Shown in pieces: positions 46,396-59,382 of a DNA stretch of 64,000 nt (positions within the stretch are counted from its first letter, which is position 1; the number at the start of each line of letters is the position of its first letter). The stretch comes from Liolophura sinensis (taxonomy: Eukaryota; Mollusca; Polyplacophora; Chitonida; Chitonidae): contig NC_088295.1 in assembly GCF_032854445.1 (NCBI RefSeq), positions 56,961,249-57,025,248 of the forward strand, in the 5' to 3' direction. Below the pieces are notes generated by a model. It was not told where the DNA came from, ran no database searches, and was given only the letters and a program-made list of their open reading frames with translations. The position numbers were made by a program, and so were the translations under genes.

Positions 46396-49017
46396 TTAAC
46401 GGGATGTACATACACATATGTGTAAAATGTATGTACACATCTACCTGAGGAATAATTAACCATTATGCAGGAGGTTTTGACTAGGTGGCTGGCTCTAGAT
46501 AAGGTGTGTACTATTCAATGTTGATAGATTAAATGGATTTGACATGATATTTTGGATATAAATGTATCACTGGGTGAAAGTAGCATTTAATTTGTCAAAG
46601 GTGAAAAGGAAAGGTTCTCCAACAGCTGAGAGAGTGGATAAAGGTTTTTGGCTTTGAAATAATAATCTACACTATGAGAGCATGTAGGTGACTGACTGGT
46701 CTAAATTAAAAACTTGGTACAGACATGTGTAATATATTCACACAGTGTATATTTACACTGACAAACTCTAATTCTGTCATATAAAGCACTGTGGATCAAA
46801 TTTCCATATTAAACTAAACTGTCAATTTCTGGAAATCAGTCTGAAATGATAGCAAGGCTGGCTCATAACTGGATATGTACATACAGTAGCATGCATAAGA
46901 ATATCCCTCTAATATGCAGAGAACCTCATTACTATGAGTTTGAATGGCTATCTGTCTGGACTCACTCAGGCAGGGTCATCTGTGTGGCAACTGTAGATGT
47001 CTATGCTGCTAAATCCCTCAGGGAGAGAGAGGAGGCAATTTGGCTAGCGGCCAAACAAAGCCAGAACACTCCAGGGTGGGCATTTTACTTGTGAGTTTTC
47101 TTAGAACTGACCACAGAGTAATGGTCATCCCACACAGATGTGGTTTCAGATGAGAGTATATAATCTGGTCTGTGGCGAATTCAGAACAGCTGTAAAATAA
47201 CGCAGCAAAAGTCAAGGGTGCAGCCCATATTAAAAGGCACTATGTAAAAAATGGACAGACCGACCAACAAACAGACACAGCCATTTATATACATGTACAT
47301 GTACTTGGCTGAATGTAGCAGATAATAATCCACACTGTATTAAGAGATATACGGTCCATTCCATTTCAACAAGTGGCTTTGTAAATAAATTGTGTTATGG
47401 TAGCTGTGCATGCACCAAGTGTCTGGCCATACTAAGGAGTTCTTTTCTTTAATCTTTTTTTGTTTCCATTTTCAAATAATCTATGTCCATGTACATGTAC
47501 CTCCAAATGGCTTTTACATGTAAATTTTGTTCAATCAATAACACAGAGATAAAGCGGTTGGTCCATTAAGTAAGACTATATCCAAGGCACTTCCACTGTT
47601 ATATCCTCAGAAAGTCACATGTACATGTAAATTTTCAATCCACATGAATTAATGCAGTCTTACATGAATTAATGCAGTCTCACATATCCATTGTCACAGT
47701 GAATGTCCTACTTTCAATAATCAAGAGCAAGAGGAAAAAATAAAAACAGGAAACGTAATGAAATAAAACGCGCAGGGGCGAAATTTTTAAGTATAGTCTG
47801 ATGTATTTGACTTTAAAGCAATTCCATGATATGGCAAGAGTTTACAACAACACAGACATGAGCAGACACCCAGCAAAGGTGGAATTGTATAGAGCCTGAT
47901 AAACCATCGGCAAGCCTCAAAGAGTGTGCGGCAAAAAATCAATATGTAGAGCGATCTTACGGGACAAAAATCGGGGATAAAAACAAGAGACCAGCCCAGG
48001 TTCAATTTGACCTGTACGGCTGGTCAATCACTGGACAGAAATGTACTATAGGCTGCCATGGGAATCCAAATCACAGAAAGGAAATTGGAACTTAGTTGAC
48101 AAAAGGCAGTGCGCAATTTGGAAACGTGACAGTAATTTATATCAAGGTATTCTATATACGAATGATAAAGTCAGGTTTGCTCAGTGTTAATACAAGAGAT
48201 CAAATATCAGATTCTGACAAATTTTCAAAATACATGTATATAATTAAAAGATGTTTGTACACAATGACTTGTAGACTGTGTAACTAATTCAGATATACAC
48301 ATTAAGTAGGCAGAAATAATCATCATCTAGCAGAGACAATTTAAGAACTGAAAAATACACTATCACTGTTTATTAGGACACAGTGTACAAATATATGAAA
48401 CACTGGAACCATTCCAGTACATGCACAAAAACTGTATGTACGTGTACATTGTACCTCGGGGTATAAATGCAATGTCATATGACACGTACAAGTACATGTT
48501 CATGTGTTTAGCCGATAATGCCAATAATGCATGTTGTCAGTCCCATGAGAAATAGTGCATCGATCAGAATCTACGCTCAATTTAAATGGGAGGAAAAAAA
48601 AAACACAAATTGATCCAAGTATCTGCCTACAGTGCATGTAATTCATAAAACTATCTGTCAAATGACAACAGAAATGCATGTCAGTAAGTATTTATCACAT
48701 TCAAGGCGTTCCAGGAATTACAGAATAAAGCTACATGTAATCTCCTGCATGCGCATTCACATCCATTTACAGTGTACATATTCAGCGTGGGATCCATGGC
48801 ACTCTTTTGCCCCATCAAAAGGGTTTGTGGGGGTCAGAAGTTTGGGATGTGTTCAGTGAGACCGATACATACACACATATAGATTAATTTGTGAATCCAA
48901 ATTATTCAGATATACATGTAGACTGACCCCTTTCCTCTTCTCTAATTCAAATATATCCTTGCCAAAAATATCCCACACATAAATGGTGAGTAATAATCAT
49001 TCGTATACTTTTACTTA

Positions 49018-49203
49018 TGGGTGGGTGGGTGTAAACCGGGTAGAGCTCGGGGGAAACCCACAACCATCTGCGGGTTGCTGACAGACCTTCCCAAGTACGG
49101 CCGGAGAGGAAGCCAGCATGAGCTGGACTTGAGCTCACAGCGACCGCATTGGTGTGAGGCTCCTGGGTCATTACACTGTGCTTGTGCGCTAATCCAAACT
49201 GAG
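49018..49203 (-). mobile_element. SINE-A lacking tail
   Basis: Core from GGTGGGTGTAAACCGGGTAG to the CTCCTGGGTCATTAC block is present; the tail is lost and the head decays at about 49,200. Confidence 0.85.
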
Positions 49204-50367
49204 TTTTGGCCGAACAAGTGGACAGTCCATGTTCTACAATAACCCCCTACCCAAAGGTTATCTTGGCTTCATCTTAGTACATGTATGCATGTGCATTACA
49301 TGTAACTAATTAGTAACAATTTGGGATGATCCCAGAATCCTTCAATGGAAATACACATACAGAATAAACAACTTCCCTTTTCTTAGAAAGAATAATTATT
49401 ATTGTGGCAACATTTTCTTAGAGCTGTCCGCTGTTGTAGTCTTTATAGTTTTCCACCAACCATTTACGTGTAGCTTCTCAATGCAGTTACCAACCCAGTG
49501 ATAACAAAACAGGCATGCATCCTCATTATGTACTTGTACACTGTTGTTTGCTGGGCGTTAGGCACTGAGAGTCACTTACACATAGGCCATAAATTAGATA
49601 GTGCTTCCATAGAAGAGAGATACATGTAATTTATGGGTTTGTTACAGGCGATACCTGAACCCATTTCCAATACTCTGCTAGGAATAGCATTACACCATTA
49701 TTATTGCCTCTCATTGCAGGACATGTTGCAGGCAAAGATTGAATTCATAGGTGTCACCATGAATCCTGCTTTTGCCACACATCTAAAGCCATTAGAAGTA
49801 ACAATATGTGTATGTAGACATACTGTACATATCTGAATGAGCCATGTGTTACACGTAACTGCCATGTGTCGTCATCTGCCATCCATAGTATATGCACTGA
49901 GCAAGTTTCCATGTAATAACATCCGACTTAATGCAGCTATTAAACCAACAAAACAATAAAACAAAACACTCAGAGTACAGGTCATGTACATGGACGTATA
50001 TCTACAACATGTAAATGTGGAATTGTTGACACATGTATTTAACAGGTCAATAAAACACAGAGTGGTGTGGTCATTTCCCTTCTGTGACTAATGTTTGTGA
50101 TTGCTCATGCAAGCATCTGCCTTGCAAGCAAGAGACCGAAGCTAGTCCACAGCATAGTTCTGACATCAGTATTTCCCTCTCTTAGCATTCATCGTATTGA
50201 GTAAGCTCAACAAAACATGACTGAATTATGCTCCTGTCTTCTACATGGCATTTCAGTGAGGCAGCACTGTGAATATGGCGACGCTGTGACTGATCATCTA
50301 TATACAAGACATTAACTCAGAAAATGTACTGTAAGGAAATATGGTCATGATATGACCAAGATAATCT

Positions 50368-50507
50368 TTAAACACTTTTCTGAGCCTCCAACAAACCTTC
50401 TGTGACAAAGTACTGAAATGTATATATCATTTTCTTTTTAATATTCGTAAATACATGCAGGAAGTCTTCAATCTTTTGGTTTACTCTGAACAGGGCCATA
50501 TCTAGAG
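50368..50507 (-). CDS. Unrecognised gene, likely last exon
   Basis: 140 bp after acceptor AAAATAG, phase 1 in. It encodes LDMALFRVNQKIEDFLHVFT then NIKKKMIYTFQYFVTEG and reads on to a TAA at 50,370-50,368. A GTTTGT after GAAG could instead be a donor. The peptide is amphipathic and helical-looking. It fits the phase left by 52,861-52,927. Confidence 0.55.
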
Positions 50508-50930
50508 CTATTTTAGTTCCAGAAAGCATAATAATAAAATCTACATGTACACATAAGTTCATGTAGTCATTGAAACACTGATTTTATTTCCTAAATTAAT
50601 AAAAAACAAAAGTCCTTGAGAACAGGCTGTAGAAACAGGAGATCTGCACGCCTACAAATTTATTCATGTGGAATCCACATTATGTGTACTTAAGTCCATA
50701 CATGTAGTCAATCATCAAGAGAGCTCCATCGGCTACTTGAGCAAACATAACCACTTGTGGGGGTGCCAAGGCTGAGGCCAACCCTCAGCATCATTTGCTG
50801 GCCGCTAATCACGAGTGTCTCTGGGCAAGATCATATTTTCCGGATCACTTTCTTAAAGACGTTTATAATTGACACATCCGGGAGGTTATACAGTAGAACC
50901 ACCAATAAATGTACATGTATATCAAGATGA

Positions 50931-51202
50931 TTTTTTTTTTTTTTTTTTTTTGATTGGTGTTTTACGCCGTACTCAAGAATATTTCACTTATACGACGGCG
51001 GTCAACATTATGGTGGGTGGAAACCGGGCAAAGCCCGGGGGAAACCCACGACCATCCGCAGGTTGCTGACAGACCTTCTCACGTACGGCCGGAGAGGAAG
51101 CCAGCATGAGCTGGACTTGAACTCACCGCGATCGCATTGGTGAGAGACTCCTGGGTCATTGCGCTGCGCTAGCGCTTTAACCGACTGAGCCACGGAGGCC
51201 CC
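50931..51202 (-). mobile_element. SINE-A, full length with perfect target-site duplication
   Basis: The minus strand reads GGGGCCTCCGTGGCTCAGTC (box A), GTGAGTTCAAGTCC (box B), core, GTGAAATATTCTTGAGTACG and a 21-bp A tail. A perfect 13-bp duplication TATATCAAGATGA is at 50,918-50,930 and 51,203-51,215. Similar cores are known in mollusc MetaSINE-type families (recollection, not checked). Confidence 0.95.
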
Positions 51203-51415
51203 TATATCAAGATGACAGTCCATGCATACATTACACAGAACTGTTGCACCACAATACTCTTCTGACAAAAAAAAAACATGTATGCATTATAATACAGTTC
51301 TACATGTACATCAATTGCAAACACTGGATAATACAGAGCAAGTTTACCTCGGAACTTTTGGCTCCAAAGCGGCACCAAGTCCCTCATAAAAATACATGTA
51401 TACACATTTACAGTG

Positions 51416-52318
51416 TATATACTGTAAATGCCTTTTTATTCACGGGCATAAACTTCAGCGGATTTGGTAAGAAAAAGTTCGCAGGAATCAACTTCCGCGC
51501 ATCGTAACAGAATCTTAGAACTGATGAACGAAAATCAAACTTCCAGTAATAAAACAACTCAAGCATTCAAGTAACAAATGTTACCATTTAAACTTGTTTG
51601 TACCTCTAAGATGTGGCAAAAAATCTATACAATACAGCAACTTGATCAGACAAAGGAAGTTAATCCTCCTAAGCTTTTAATCTTTTGAAGACTGTTAATC
51701 TTTATAAGGCGACGAAGGATTAAATGTGATACAAATAAAATCCCACTGTTTAATTCTCACGCATCAGCAGTGCGACTGAAACTTTGAGTGAACTCAAAGA
51801 TTTGAGTAAATTTCTCAAAAATCATCATTATGAAAAGGAAGTTTAAAGTGCGGAAACCCCTAAGCTTTGGAAAGGTGATCTGACTGGAAGGCAAGTACAG
51901 TCAATAAAAAACAGCCTCTCTCACTGTATGTATATCATATCACATACACATGCCCAGTACAAATTATCAATTTGTATGTCTCTAACAGCAGCAATAAATT
52001 AACAACAACAACGTCACAATGTGCTGATACTTAAATGGACCTAAGCCCCTTAAAAGAAAGCAAAATTAACAGACAATAAATTAAGCAGCATTTGTGAAAG
52101 CCAGAATACATTCTAATTAGGTATTTCTAATTAACATATCTGAAAAAGTATTAGAACTGTAGTGCTTGTTAACTAATTTATAACTGTAATGCATGCTACA
52201 TTAATAAATTACTTACACAGGTTTTATATTCGATAACACTTATTTTCGCAGAAATTTGATCGACACGAAATCCGCGAATGTTAGTATCATGCAAATAAAA
52301 AGGCATTTACAGTATATA
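51416..52318. mobile_element. ~0.9-kb element with terminal inverted repeats
   Basis: The left end TACTGTAAATGCCTTTTTATT is repeated inverted at the right (AATAAAAAGGCATTTACAGTA). Inward of both lie CGCGGATTT/CAGCGGATTT-type blocks. TATA flanks both sides and may be the target duplication. No transposase frame is visible, so it is non-autonomous. Confidence 0.75.
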
Positions 52319-52860
52319 AAGGCATTAAAATAGATCCTCCAATGACTTTATTTTGACACTAAATGTTCCCTAGACACAATATTTACCCTATGTTAGTGTG
52401 TAAAGAACATTTGGAAAAATCTTACGTCAACTAGTTCCATTTAAAAAAAACCTCATTAAAGTTGTACCTTCTGTCTATCTTGTCGACCAGGTAGCCCTGG
52501 CCGGGTGACATCATGCCAGTAAGACCTGCTGGGATTATGTGTTGACAAGCTCTGAAAAGCTTGGCCGAATCCATGCATTAGGCCTACCCACTGTGTGGTT
52601 TTCCAGAAGACATGGGATGACTTAATCTATATTTACCCCTGTGTGTACATCTCTTGATTCGCACCCTGGAAATCATATAAGTAAAAAGTTTTACAACAAA
52701 AATTTTGTCAGATAGGCTACCGGAGTTGTATTAGATCCTGGAAAAGCGTGTACAGCATAGCGACTGGGCAATACAATAACCTTGCTTACCCAACGGCCAC
52801 GTAGATGACACAAATGCTTTGTCTGACACAAACTGGACATCAATGGAATTATGGTAGTAC

Positions 52861-52927
52861 CTGTGGAGAATTTGGCAAGTTTTTGTAGTCCACTACACAT
52901 TTTTACAGCCAAGTCAAGCAATACCAG
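52861..52927 (-). CDS. Unrecognised gene, exon (LVLLDLAVKM)
   Basis: 67 bp, acceptor TTTGTGCAG, donor GTACTA, phase 0 in, 1 out. It encodes LVLLDLAVKMCSGLQKLAKF and ST. The downstream phase fits 50,507. The upstream phase does not fit the best donor of 53,810-53,948, so an exon may be missing between them or an alternative donor is used. Confidence 0.5.
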
Positions 52928-53809
52928 CTGCACAAAGATCTATGCAGTCTGGCCAGCTGATAATCAGTGGCTGTGACGACGACTGTCTGTTGAAGTAACG
53001 ATGAAGCTAATCTTTTATGTTTCAAAAAAGTGTCACCCACAAAAATAGATAAGGTTTGAATTCTACTGAAAGGAAACAGCAATTTGTAACAGACAGAAAT
53101 GCAAATTTAAATTTTGTGCAGGTTCTCCTTAAAGGCTTCAAGGTACCGCACACACAGCAGCATGTTGGTGATGTGTTAACTGAGCTGGAGGCCCGCCCTG
53201 TAGAGTGGGGGTGGGGGTGGGGTATTATAAGACCGGTCCTTGGGCCTTTTCTTTCACAAGGTATGGCTCATGCAACTACGATCAAGTTCCCTTAAATCCG
53301 CAGGCAATTTTAATGAGATCTGCTCCATATTTTCTCCATATTTAATCTTTGGCATTTTTAGGCCATGTATGTAACTTAACAGTATCCTGCCTTGTGTTAC
53401 TGAAGTCGCAAGCCACACTTCAACACGCAATAATCTCGGAATTAGATGTAAAAGCATAGCGATTGTCTCCTGTTGTACACATGGCGAAGACTAAGTAAAC
53501 ATGTATATATACAGTATACATGTATTTATCTATTTGGTTGAAGTTTTATGCTGTACTTGTGAATACATGCACTTCACTTATACGATGGCGTCCGACATTA
53601 TGGCGGAGAAATAAAGGCATTAAAACACCACGACAGCACAAGGTCCAGACTACAGGCTCTGCATATGGAGTCAAGGAATTGACCGTACGTATATTTCCCT
53701 GTTACTGGTGGCTCATTACCATAATTGATGACTGGGAGTTGTCAGTTCAGATATCAATATCGGCAAGAAACTAGACTGTATACTTTTACATTTACAAGTT
53801 CATGCTCAC
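52928..53809. other. Interval with ambiguous open frames and a SINE-A fragment
   Basis: 53,056-53,295 is open on the plus strand, and part of it also reads as a protein-like frame on the minus strand; neither could be joined in phase. A degenerate SINE-A tail is at 53,517-53,615. Confidence 0.4.
53517..53615 (-). mobile_element. SINE-A tail fragment, degenerate
   Basis: TTTATCTATTTGGTTGAAGT through TTATACGATGGCG and CATTATGGCGG. Confidence 0.6.
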
Positions 53810-53948
53810 CATTAGCTGGTAACATGTCTATTAGAGGTGGAAAGTGTGCTTCTAACAACATGATAGACAGTGGTTGTACAGTACAGTCCTTGTATATGGT
53901 AAAGGCTCGATCAGTACATTGAATTACTTCAGTTGCCAGGTCACTTTG
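53810..53948 (-). CDS. Unrecognised gene, exon (QSDLATEVIQ...)
   Basis: 139 bp, acceptor CATTTCCAG, donor GTGAGC, phase 0 in, 1 out. It encodes QSDLATEVIQCTDRAFTIYK then DCTVQPLSIMLLEAHFPPLI and DMLPAN. It has good splice sites and a clearly protein-like helical composition. It joins in phase to 54,568-54,724. Confidence 0.7.
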
Positions 53949-54567
53949 CTGGAAATGAACAATTCTGTACTACATGTATGTACAAACTGAAGGACCCACA
54001 TGTAAATGTGTGTTTTACTTATATTATAAATGGACAATGGCTTAATTTGGCCTCAAACAATTTTATATCCGTAGCAAAAGCCCAAATCAAACTGAGCATG
54101 CTGTTTTAAATTTGCTTAATTTGATGTATGTCTCAAAATGTGTGATTTAATGCATGCAAGTTATCAATTTCTTCTCCAAAAATTGCATATTGAACCTAAC
54201 ATTAGATACAATACATTTCAACCCTTTCTGAGATTTAACTCAAATTATATGTCCAGGCAGAGTGGCCAAATTAAGAAATCTTAATGTATCAAAATGATAC
54301 ATCTGTTCTGCATGGATATTCATTAGGGAAATAAAGTGCCCTCATATACATTCATATACACCCCTAAATTCCTTTGAAAAAAAATCAATAAATAAAAACA
54401 AAAAAAAAACAAGAAGAAAAAAAAACGTGAAAAAGAGCAAACACAACATCTTAATTTGCAACTGTGTGTGTGGCTTGTTACAAGGGAAGTTCCCTTAAAA
54501 TTGGGAGCAGATGTGCCCAGTTGTATAAAATAGGGTATAAATTCTGCCTTCAGTGGCTGAGGACAAC

Positions 54568-54724
54568 CTGTTTGTAGACAGGAGCTTCCTTCCCAAAGCT
54601 GTGATACAGGAAGTGGTGCTGTCTCCAGGTCAACTGGCTCTGACACAGTGCCACTGAGTCGAACTTAACACTTGTTACATCTCGACATGTTCGCCACAGG
54701 TTACGAGCAAGCTTGGTTACCATG
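54568..54724 (-). CDS. Unrecognised gene, exon (MVTKLARNLW...)
   Basis: 157 bp, acceptor GGCTTTGTAG (an alternative at 54,739 adds five residues), donor GTTGTC, phase 2 in, 0 out. It encodes MVTKLARNLWRTCRDVTSVK then FDSVALCQSQLTWRQHHFLY and HSFGKEAPVYKQ. It fits both neighbours in phase. Confidence 0.65.
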
Positions 54725-57700
54725 CTACAAAGCCAACAGCTGACAATTTTTTTTGTTAGTGTGGAGTTTAAGATCAACAAATACACAATTTGGGAGTTGC
54801 GAACCATGTAAATGTAATAACAACTATTTCCTGACCTCCCTTTAGGGCAGGACATTGTGAATTTATGGCAAGGTAGGGCAAACCTAAGCAGTTTAACATA
54901 GATAGGTATGTACATCCTATAATAAAAAGCATCCGTTTACAGAGAAAACAAAGCTGCAGCTTTGAATGCTAATACACCTGAGAGTGGAAATAAAAGAATT
55001 CTGACCTACTTAACCCTAAATTGATTACTGTTGGTGATATGTGTAATTAAAGGATAAATGATGCAACACGATATAAAATGATTCACAAAACACTAGGTTT
55101 TTCTTTCTTAATAATGAATCTATGGTGTGGCAGAAGATAAAAGTACAAAAATGCACATCAGCTTTCTTTCTGGGATGTAAAAATGGCTTTAAAATACAGT
55201 TTTCTTAAGGCCCCAGTAGTCAAGTGGCCTACAGTGACCTCAACAGTGATAGCTGTCAAAAACAGATTTATTTGGCGGAGAGTTCGAATGTCGATTGTCA
55301 TCATAAAATCCCAACTCCAATCATGGAACAGAACAGTCTGACTTAAGTTCTACACGTAAATAAATACGCACGCTGAGAAATCAAAGGTATTTAATACATG
55401 TAAATGTATATACATATACAAGCAGCATGCTTCAAAATATAACAAGGCAGCATAATTTTTTTTATATTTTTATTGGAGGAGGGTTAAGCAAATTAGACCT
55501 GTGTATTTACTAATGATGAATCTCACAGGTTATATTATGACCTGTCTTCAAGGAGTGTAAGGGAACTCCTTTTGGTAAATATTATGGTCCTCTCCCCCTG
55601 GGGGCATTTACAGGTACATATATACATGTATAAGCCATGCATGACTTAGCAACATTTAACTGTTAACGGTCTGTATTCAGAGACTATACAAAACTGTTGT
55701 TCAAAGAACACCAAAAACGTGCAGTCCTGCATTACATACAGGTACATGTATACACCAAAATACTTGTATAACCTATTATCCTGCATCAGACAAAATACTC
55801 CGCTTTTCACTGGACAACAACGGTCATGTGGGGGTATATTCTCGAATCCTGCAGATGGTTTCAAATGTGTCTGTTAAGTAGGTTATCTCCCCACAATGGT
55901 CATACTGCTGAAGCGATTCACCTATACATCGATCTTGTTCACTGAACAGATGACGCTTTGCAGGATAAATTCTTTACAAGGTTACTCAGTGACTACACGG
56001 AAATATATGGTGTCAGCAACCTTCATATTGGGCAAGGCATTACTGACACCATATATTTCCGTATCCTATCACTCAGTAACCATGTAACTAATAGTAACAG
56101 CAGGTTCATGGTACATGTTACTGAACATGGGCATACACATACATAATATATTGGCATAATTTTAGGCAAGCTATTCTGAAGTAAAAACACAAAAATTTTG
56201 TTTTGCATTAAATATGTGAAATACATGTGCTTAACAAGTATGTCTAATCATTTCAGACAACATCCACTTCGAAAACAGCATATATGTATGCAACAGTGTA
56301 TACAAATACAAATATACATATACATCCCGTGGCAAGCTCCCATAACTTTCAAAACATCAAAATACGTATTTGAATTAAACTTTCCCTTGCTCATATGCAT
56401 GTCCGTAGAGCTGGACTACTGCCTCAAAAGAGATACAATGTACATGCATTCTATTCAAACATGACAGCATGCCGCATAGGTTTAGCCAGGAGGTGACTGT
56501 GTCTTTGAGATTCCCTATTCTGACAAAATTACCATGGGAAACTACATGGAAAATTACATGGAAAACAGGAGAAAATTGCAGATGAAACTGCCCAATTTCA
56601 AATTCTTGCTAAATCTATGGCATGTTGTATCCTTCCAAAAATACCAAACTAAAGATATACATGTTCGTGTGTCACTTTCACATACGTGTACATGTTCGTC
56701 TTTACACGTACATTTACGTCTGTACCCATATATGTATACCTACATGTAAGTATTTCTACATGTACTTCAGGCACATCACATTTAAACATTATTAATGAAT
56801 ATGGAAATAAGTTATCCGCTTTAGTCCACACTACAGCAATAACATAAATGGATATTTCTGCACTTTATTAGTTAGACACTTTAATTTCTGTACATAGCCG
56901 AGTGTAATGATAATGGCAGTGCTGTATGCATATTCTTTTTCCACCTCTGTAAATCTGTTCATGGTGCATCTTCTCTTGATAATAATGGGACCAATCTAGT
57001 ACTACATGTACAGTGTGCGTCCAATGCTTAATTGGCAGGATATTTATGTACATGTATGTCAGTGTGCGGTTCACCAAAAATAGTTTAGTGAGTGATCATC
57101 CCTAGCCTTAGGTCTGACAGGCTGAAGGAATGTGTCATCTCTGAGGCCTCCAGTAGTAATATCCATATGTGCAGTATAGGGATACATGTGGTGATTGTAG
57201 GCTAGTTAACTAGGGTGTAGTGGTGAAACCAGGGACATGCTCACCTTTTTATAACATGTATATATTGAGGAGCTTGTTTGTTTGTTTTGAGATTATTTCA
57301 GCTTAGCCATTCCCCAATACAAGCATACACTTACTATGTAACAGCAGTGCCTCACTGGCAAGACGCTGCCTCACTGGAATGCCTTACAGGAGCCTGTAGA
57401 CGTGATGCCCAACCTAGTTCTAGTGCATGTGCACTGACAGCAGGCTGTGAAACCAACCTACATTTAGGTAGTTCCTATAATATATGTAGCTCACTGTTAA
57501 ATGACTTCCATCTTCATTCAGACTTAACTAACTATAAGTTGTGCTCAAAACAGGCAGAAAGAAAGAATTAATTGAATGAATGATGCCACACTAGACCATA
57601 GCATATATTATCTACATCTGCCCATATAACATGACAGCAGGTGAAACAAGTCAATCTTAACAGCTGTCACTGTTCACGTCAAAGTACATGTACAGTGTAC

Positions 57701-58135
57701 ATGCCATAATCACATGCTTAGCTTTCCTACAATCATCACATTTATCCTATATTTAACATTTTATGCTCTCGGTCAGAAGGAATTCGTCAATGTAGATTAA
57801 ATGTTACATATTCTGTAAAAGTTGATTTTATCAGTGAAAGCCTGAAATAATGTATGCATATTGGAATATATATGTTTCTTCATATCCAACAGGAACAAGA
57901 GCAGTTTGTGAATGACCCATTTTCTCCCAAACATTGCCAAGTACTGATGTAGTATTCAGATTTCTGCTCACAAATGCACATTCAGACTATTTTACACAAT
58001 TTACAATAACTTGACATGGATGTGTATCAGATCAAAGACTGTTGGTTCTTATATCTTTGAAAGGTCATCACAAAAGGGGCGTATCTTTTCACGCAAAATG
58101 TTTGAAGGGATAGAAACAGTGAGACTCTAACATAC
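54725..58135 (-). other. Probable intron, 3.4 kb
   Basis: It contains the hairpin element at 55,980-56,081 and TACATG-rich simple sequence. A phase 0-0 segment at about 57,385-57,441 looks exon-like but does not fit the phases of its neighbours. Confidence 0.45.
55980..56081. mobile_element. 102-bp hairpin element
   Basis: Left arm GGTTACTCAGTGA and CGGAAATATATGGTGTCAG; right arm the inverse, ending TCACTCAGTAACC (spelled TATCACTCAGTAACC). The loop is about 28 bp. MITE-like. Confidence 0.8.
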
Positions 58136-58167
58136 CTGATACACACGAGCTCCACATAGAGCATAAG
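58136..58167 (-). CDS. Unrecognised gene, small exon (LMLYVELVCI)
   Basis: 32 bp, acceptor ATTGTCAG, donor GTATGT, phase 0 in, 2 out. It is needed to connect the phase of 61,742 to that of 54,724, which is its main support besides the splice sites. Confidence 0.5.
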
Positions 58168-59382
58168 CTGACAATTTGTCTGATCTATTCATCTCACAAT
58201 GCTTATATTTTATTGACAAAAAGAACACGAATGCCCCAAGCAAAACTGCTTGAAATAGCATTGTAATACGTACATGTGTAGGCCTACTTGAACAGACAAA
58301 AGCTCACACAGAGCTCCAAATACACTTAATAAGTAAAACACAGAACCTCAAACACACACACCCATCCAACAAACCAACACACTTTTCGTTGAAAGTCTGA
58401 TGCTTGTTACATCATTCTTTTTCTTGAACCAGCATAGGAAGTGCAAATAACTCAGCCTGCACCAGAGGCACTGATTTACCACACAGCGCGTGTTTGTCTG
58501 CCATCGTTCTGCCTGTCAGAAGTTTTAGCCACAGTCAGAACAGGATTACAGCAGCACTGTATGATAAAAGCAGCTTTACACCACTCCATCTTCCTTGAGT
58601 GGTTTGCAATACAGGATGCGGGAAGGACAAGAAGCCAGACTTCTCTCGCAGAGGTAAACATGTCAGCCACGCGCTCACTGTGGTTTCCGCTCCTGTGTAA
58701 CAGGTGGTAATCTGTGGTGGTGGTGTTGGTGTTGTTGTTGTTGTAAGGTATGTTCACCATGGCCAGGTGCCAGGCCTGGCTCTATTATCGCTCTCAACTC
58801 TGCCACGAAAACAGATGGAGTCCAGGCAGTCTGATTCCTCCCTCCCCTCTCCCCCCCTCCCTCCCCGGCATGCTAAAGCTCTATCCTTCACTCACTTGTT
58901 AGCAGTCCTGCAGCGTCAAAATAAAACGCGCTCTCTATTCCAGATAACCCAGACTTACATATATATTAAAAGTCCATCAACAAAGCACTGTGGTGTGTAC
59001 CGAAATGTACCAGCCAAGTATAGCCTTCTTTATAAACACATTCACCTGGTTCCAGTTGAGAAGAATGGTTTTCTTAGCCTATATCTATCTGGTAAACATT
59101 CCAATATTATCCTGTATCCCACATGTGAAAGTGTAGCAGTAAATAGGCATACTGGCACTGGTGGACTGGCCTTTAAAGTAAACAATTCCTACACTTTCAT
59201 ATCTCCACAGCATCCTGCACAGATCTTAGTAATACATATGATCTTATCTTGCAAATGTATCAAACTTCTTTCACTTGTTTTTCAATGTACATGTACTACC
59301 AAAACAGGAAAGATTAAAATAACAATGATTACCCCACCTAAAAACAAAAAACAATATTATTAAGTGTATGTATACAATTATG

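Larger units (their letters stand above)
44576..50367. other. Interval between PICALM and the unrecognised upstream gene
   Basis: SINE-A copies lie at 44,860-45,065 and 49,018-49,203, a SINE-A tail fragment at 46,351-46,395 and a 20-bp tandem pair at 47,639-47,680. TACATG-rich simple sequence is common. PICALM exon 1 was looked for here on the minus strand (conserved KATTHE...GPKKKHLDY block) and not found. Confidence 0.55.
50508..52860 (-). other. Probable intron of the unrecognised gene
   Basis: It contains the youngest SINE-A of the window (50,931-51,202) and a 0.9-kb TIR element (51,416-52,318). No coding signal otherwise. Confidence 0.5.

Noticed and set aside
46846-47094. 82-codon plus-strand ORF with coding-like end
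   Set aside because: No homology recognised, no splice partners, and the opposite strand is also open; evidence too thin.
57385-57441. 57-bp phase 0-0 segment (PAVSAHALELGW...) with acceptor TTTCACAG and donor GTAAGG
   Set aside because: The neighbouring exons of the unrecognised gene are in phase 2 at this position, so it cannot be inserted without a stop.
58704-59363. 219-codon plus-strand ORF, the longest in the window
   Set aside because: It begins in a Gly/Val run from a GTG/GTT simple repeat, has no recognisable domain, no splice context and a composition like translated non-coding DNA.
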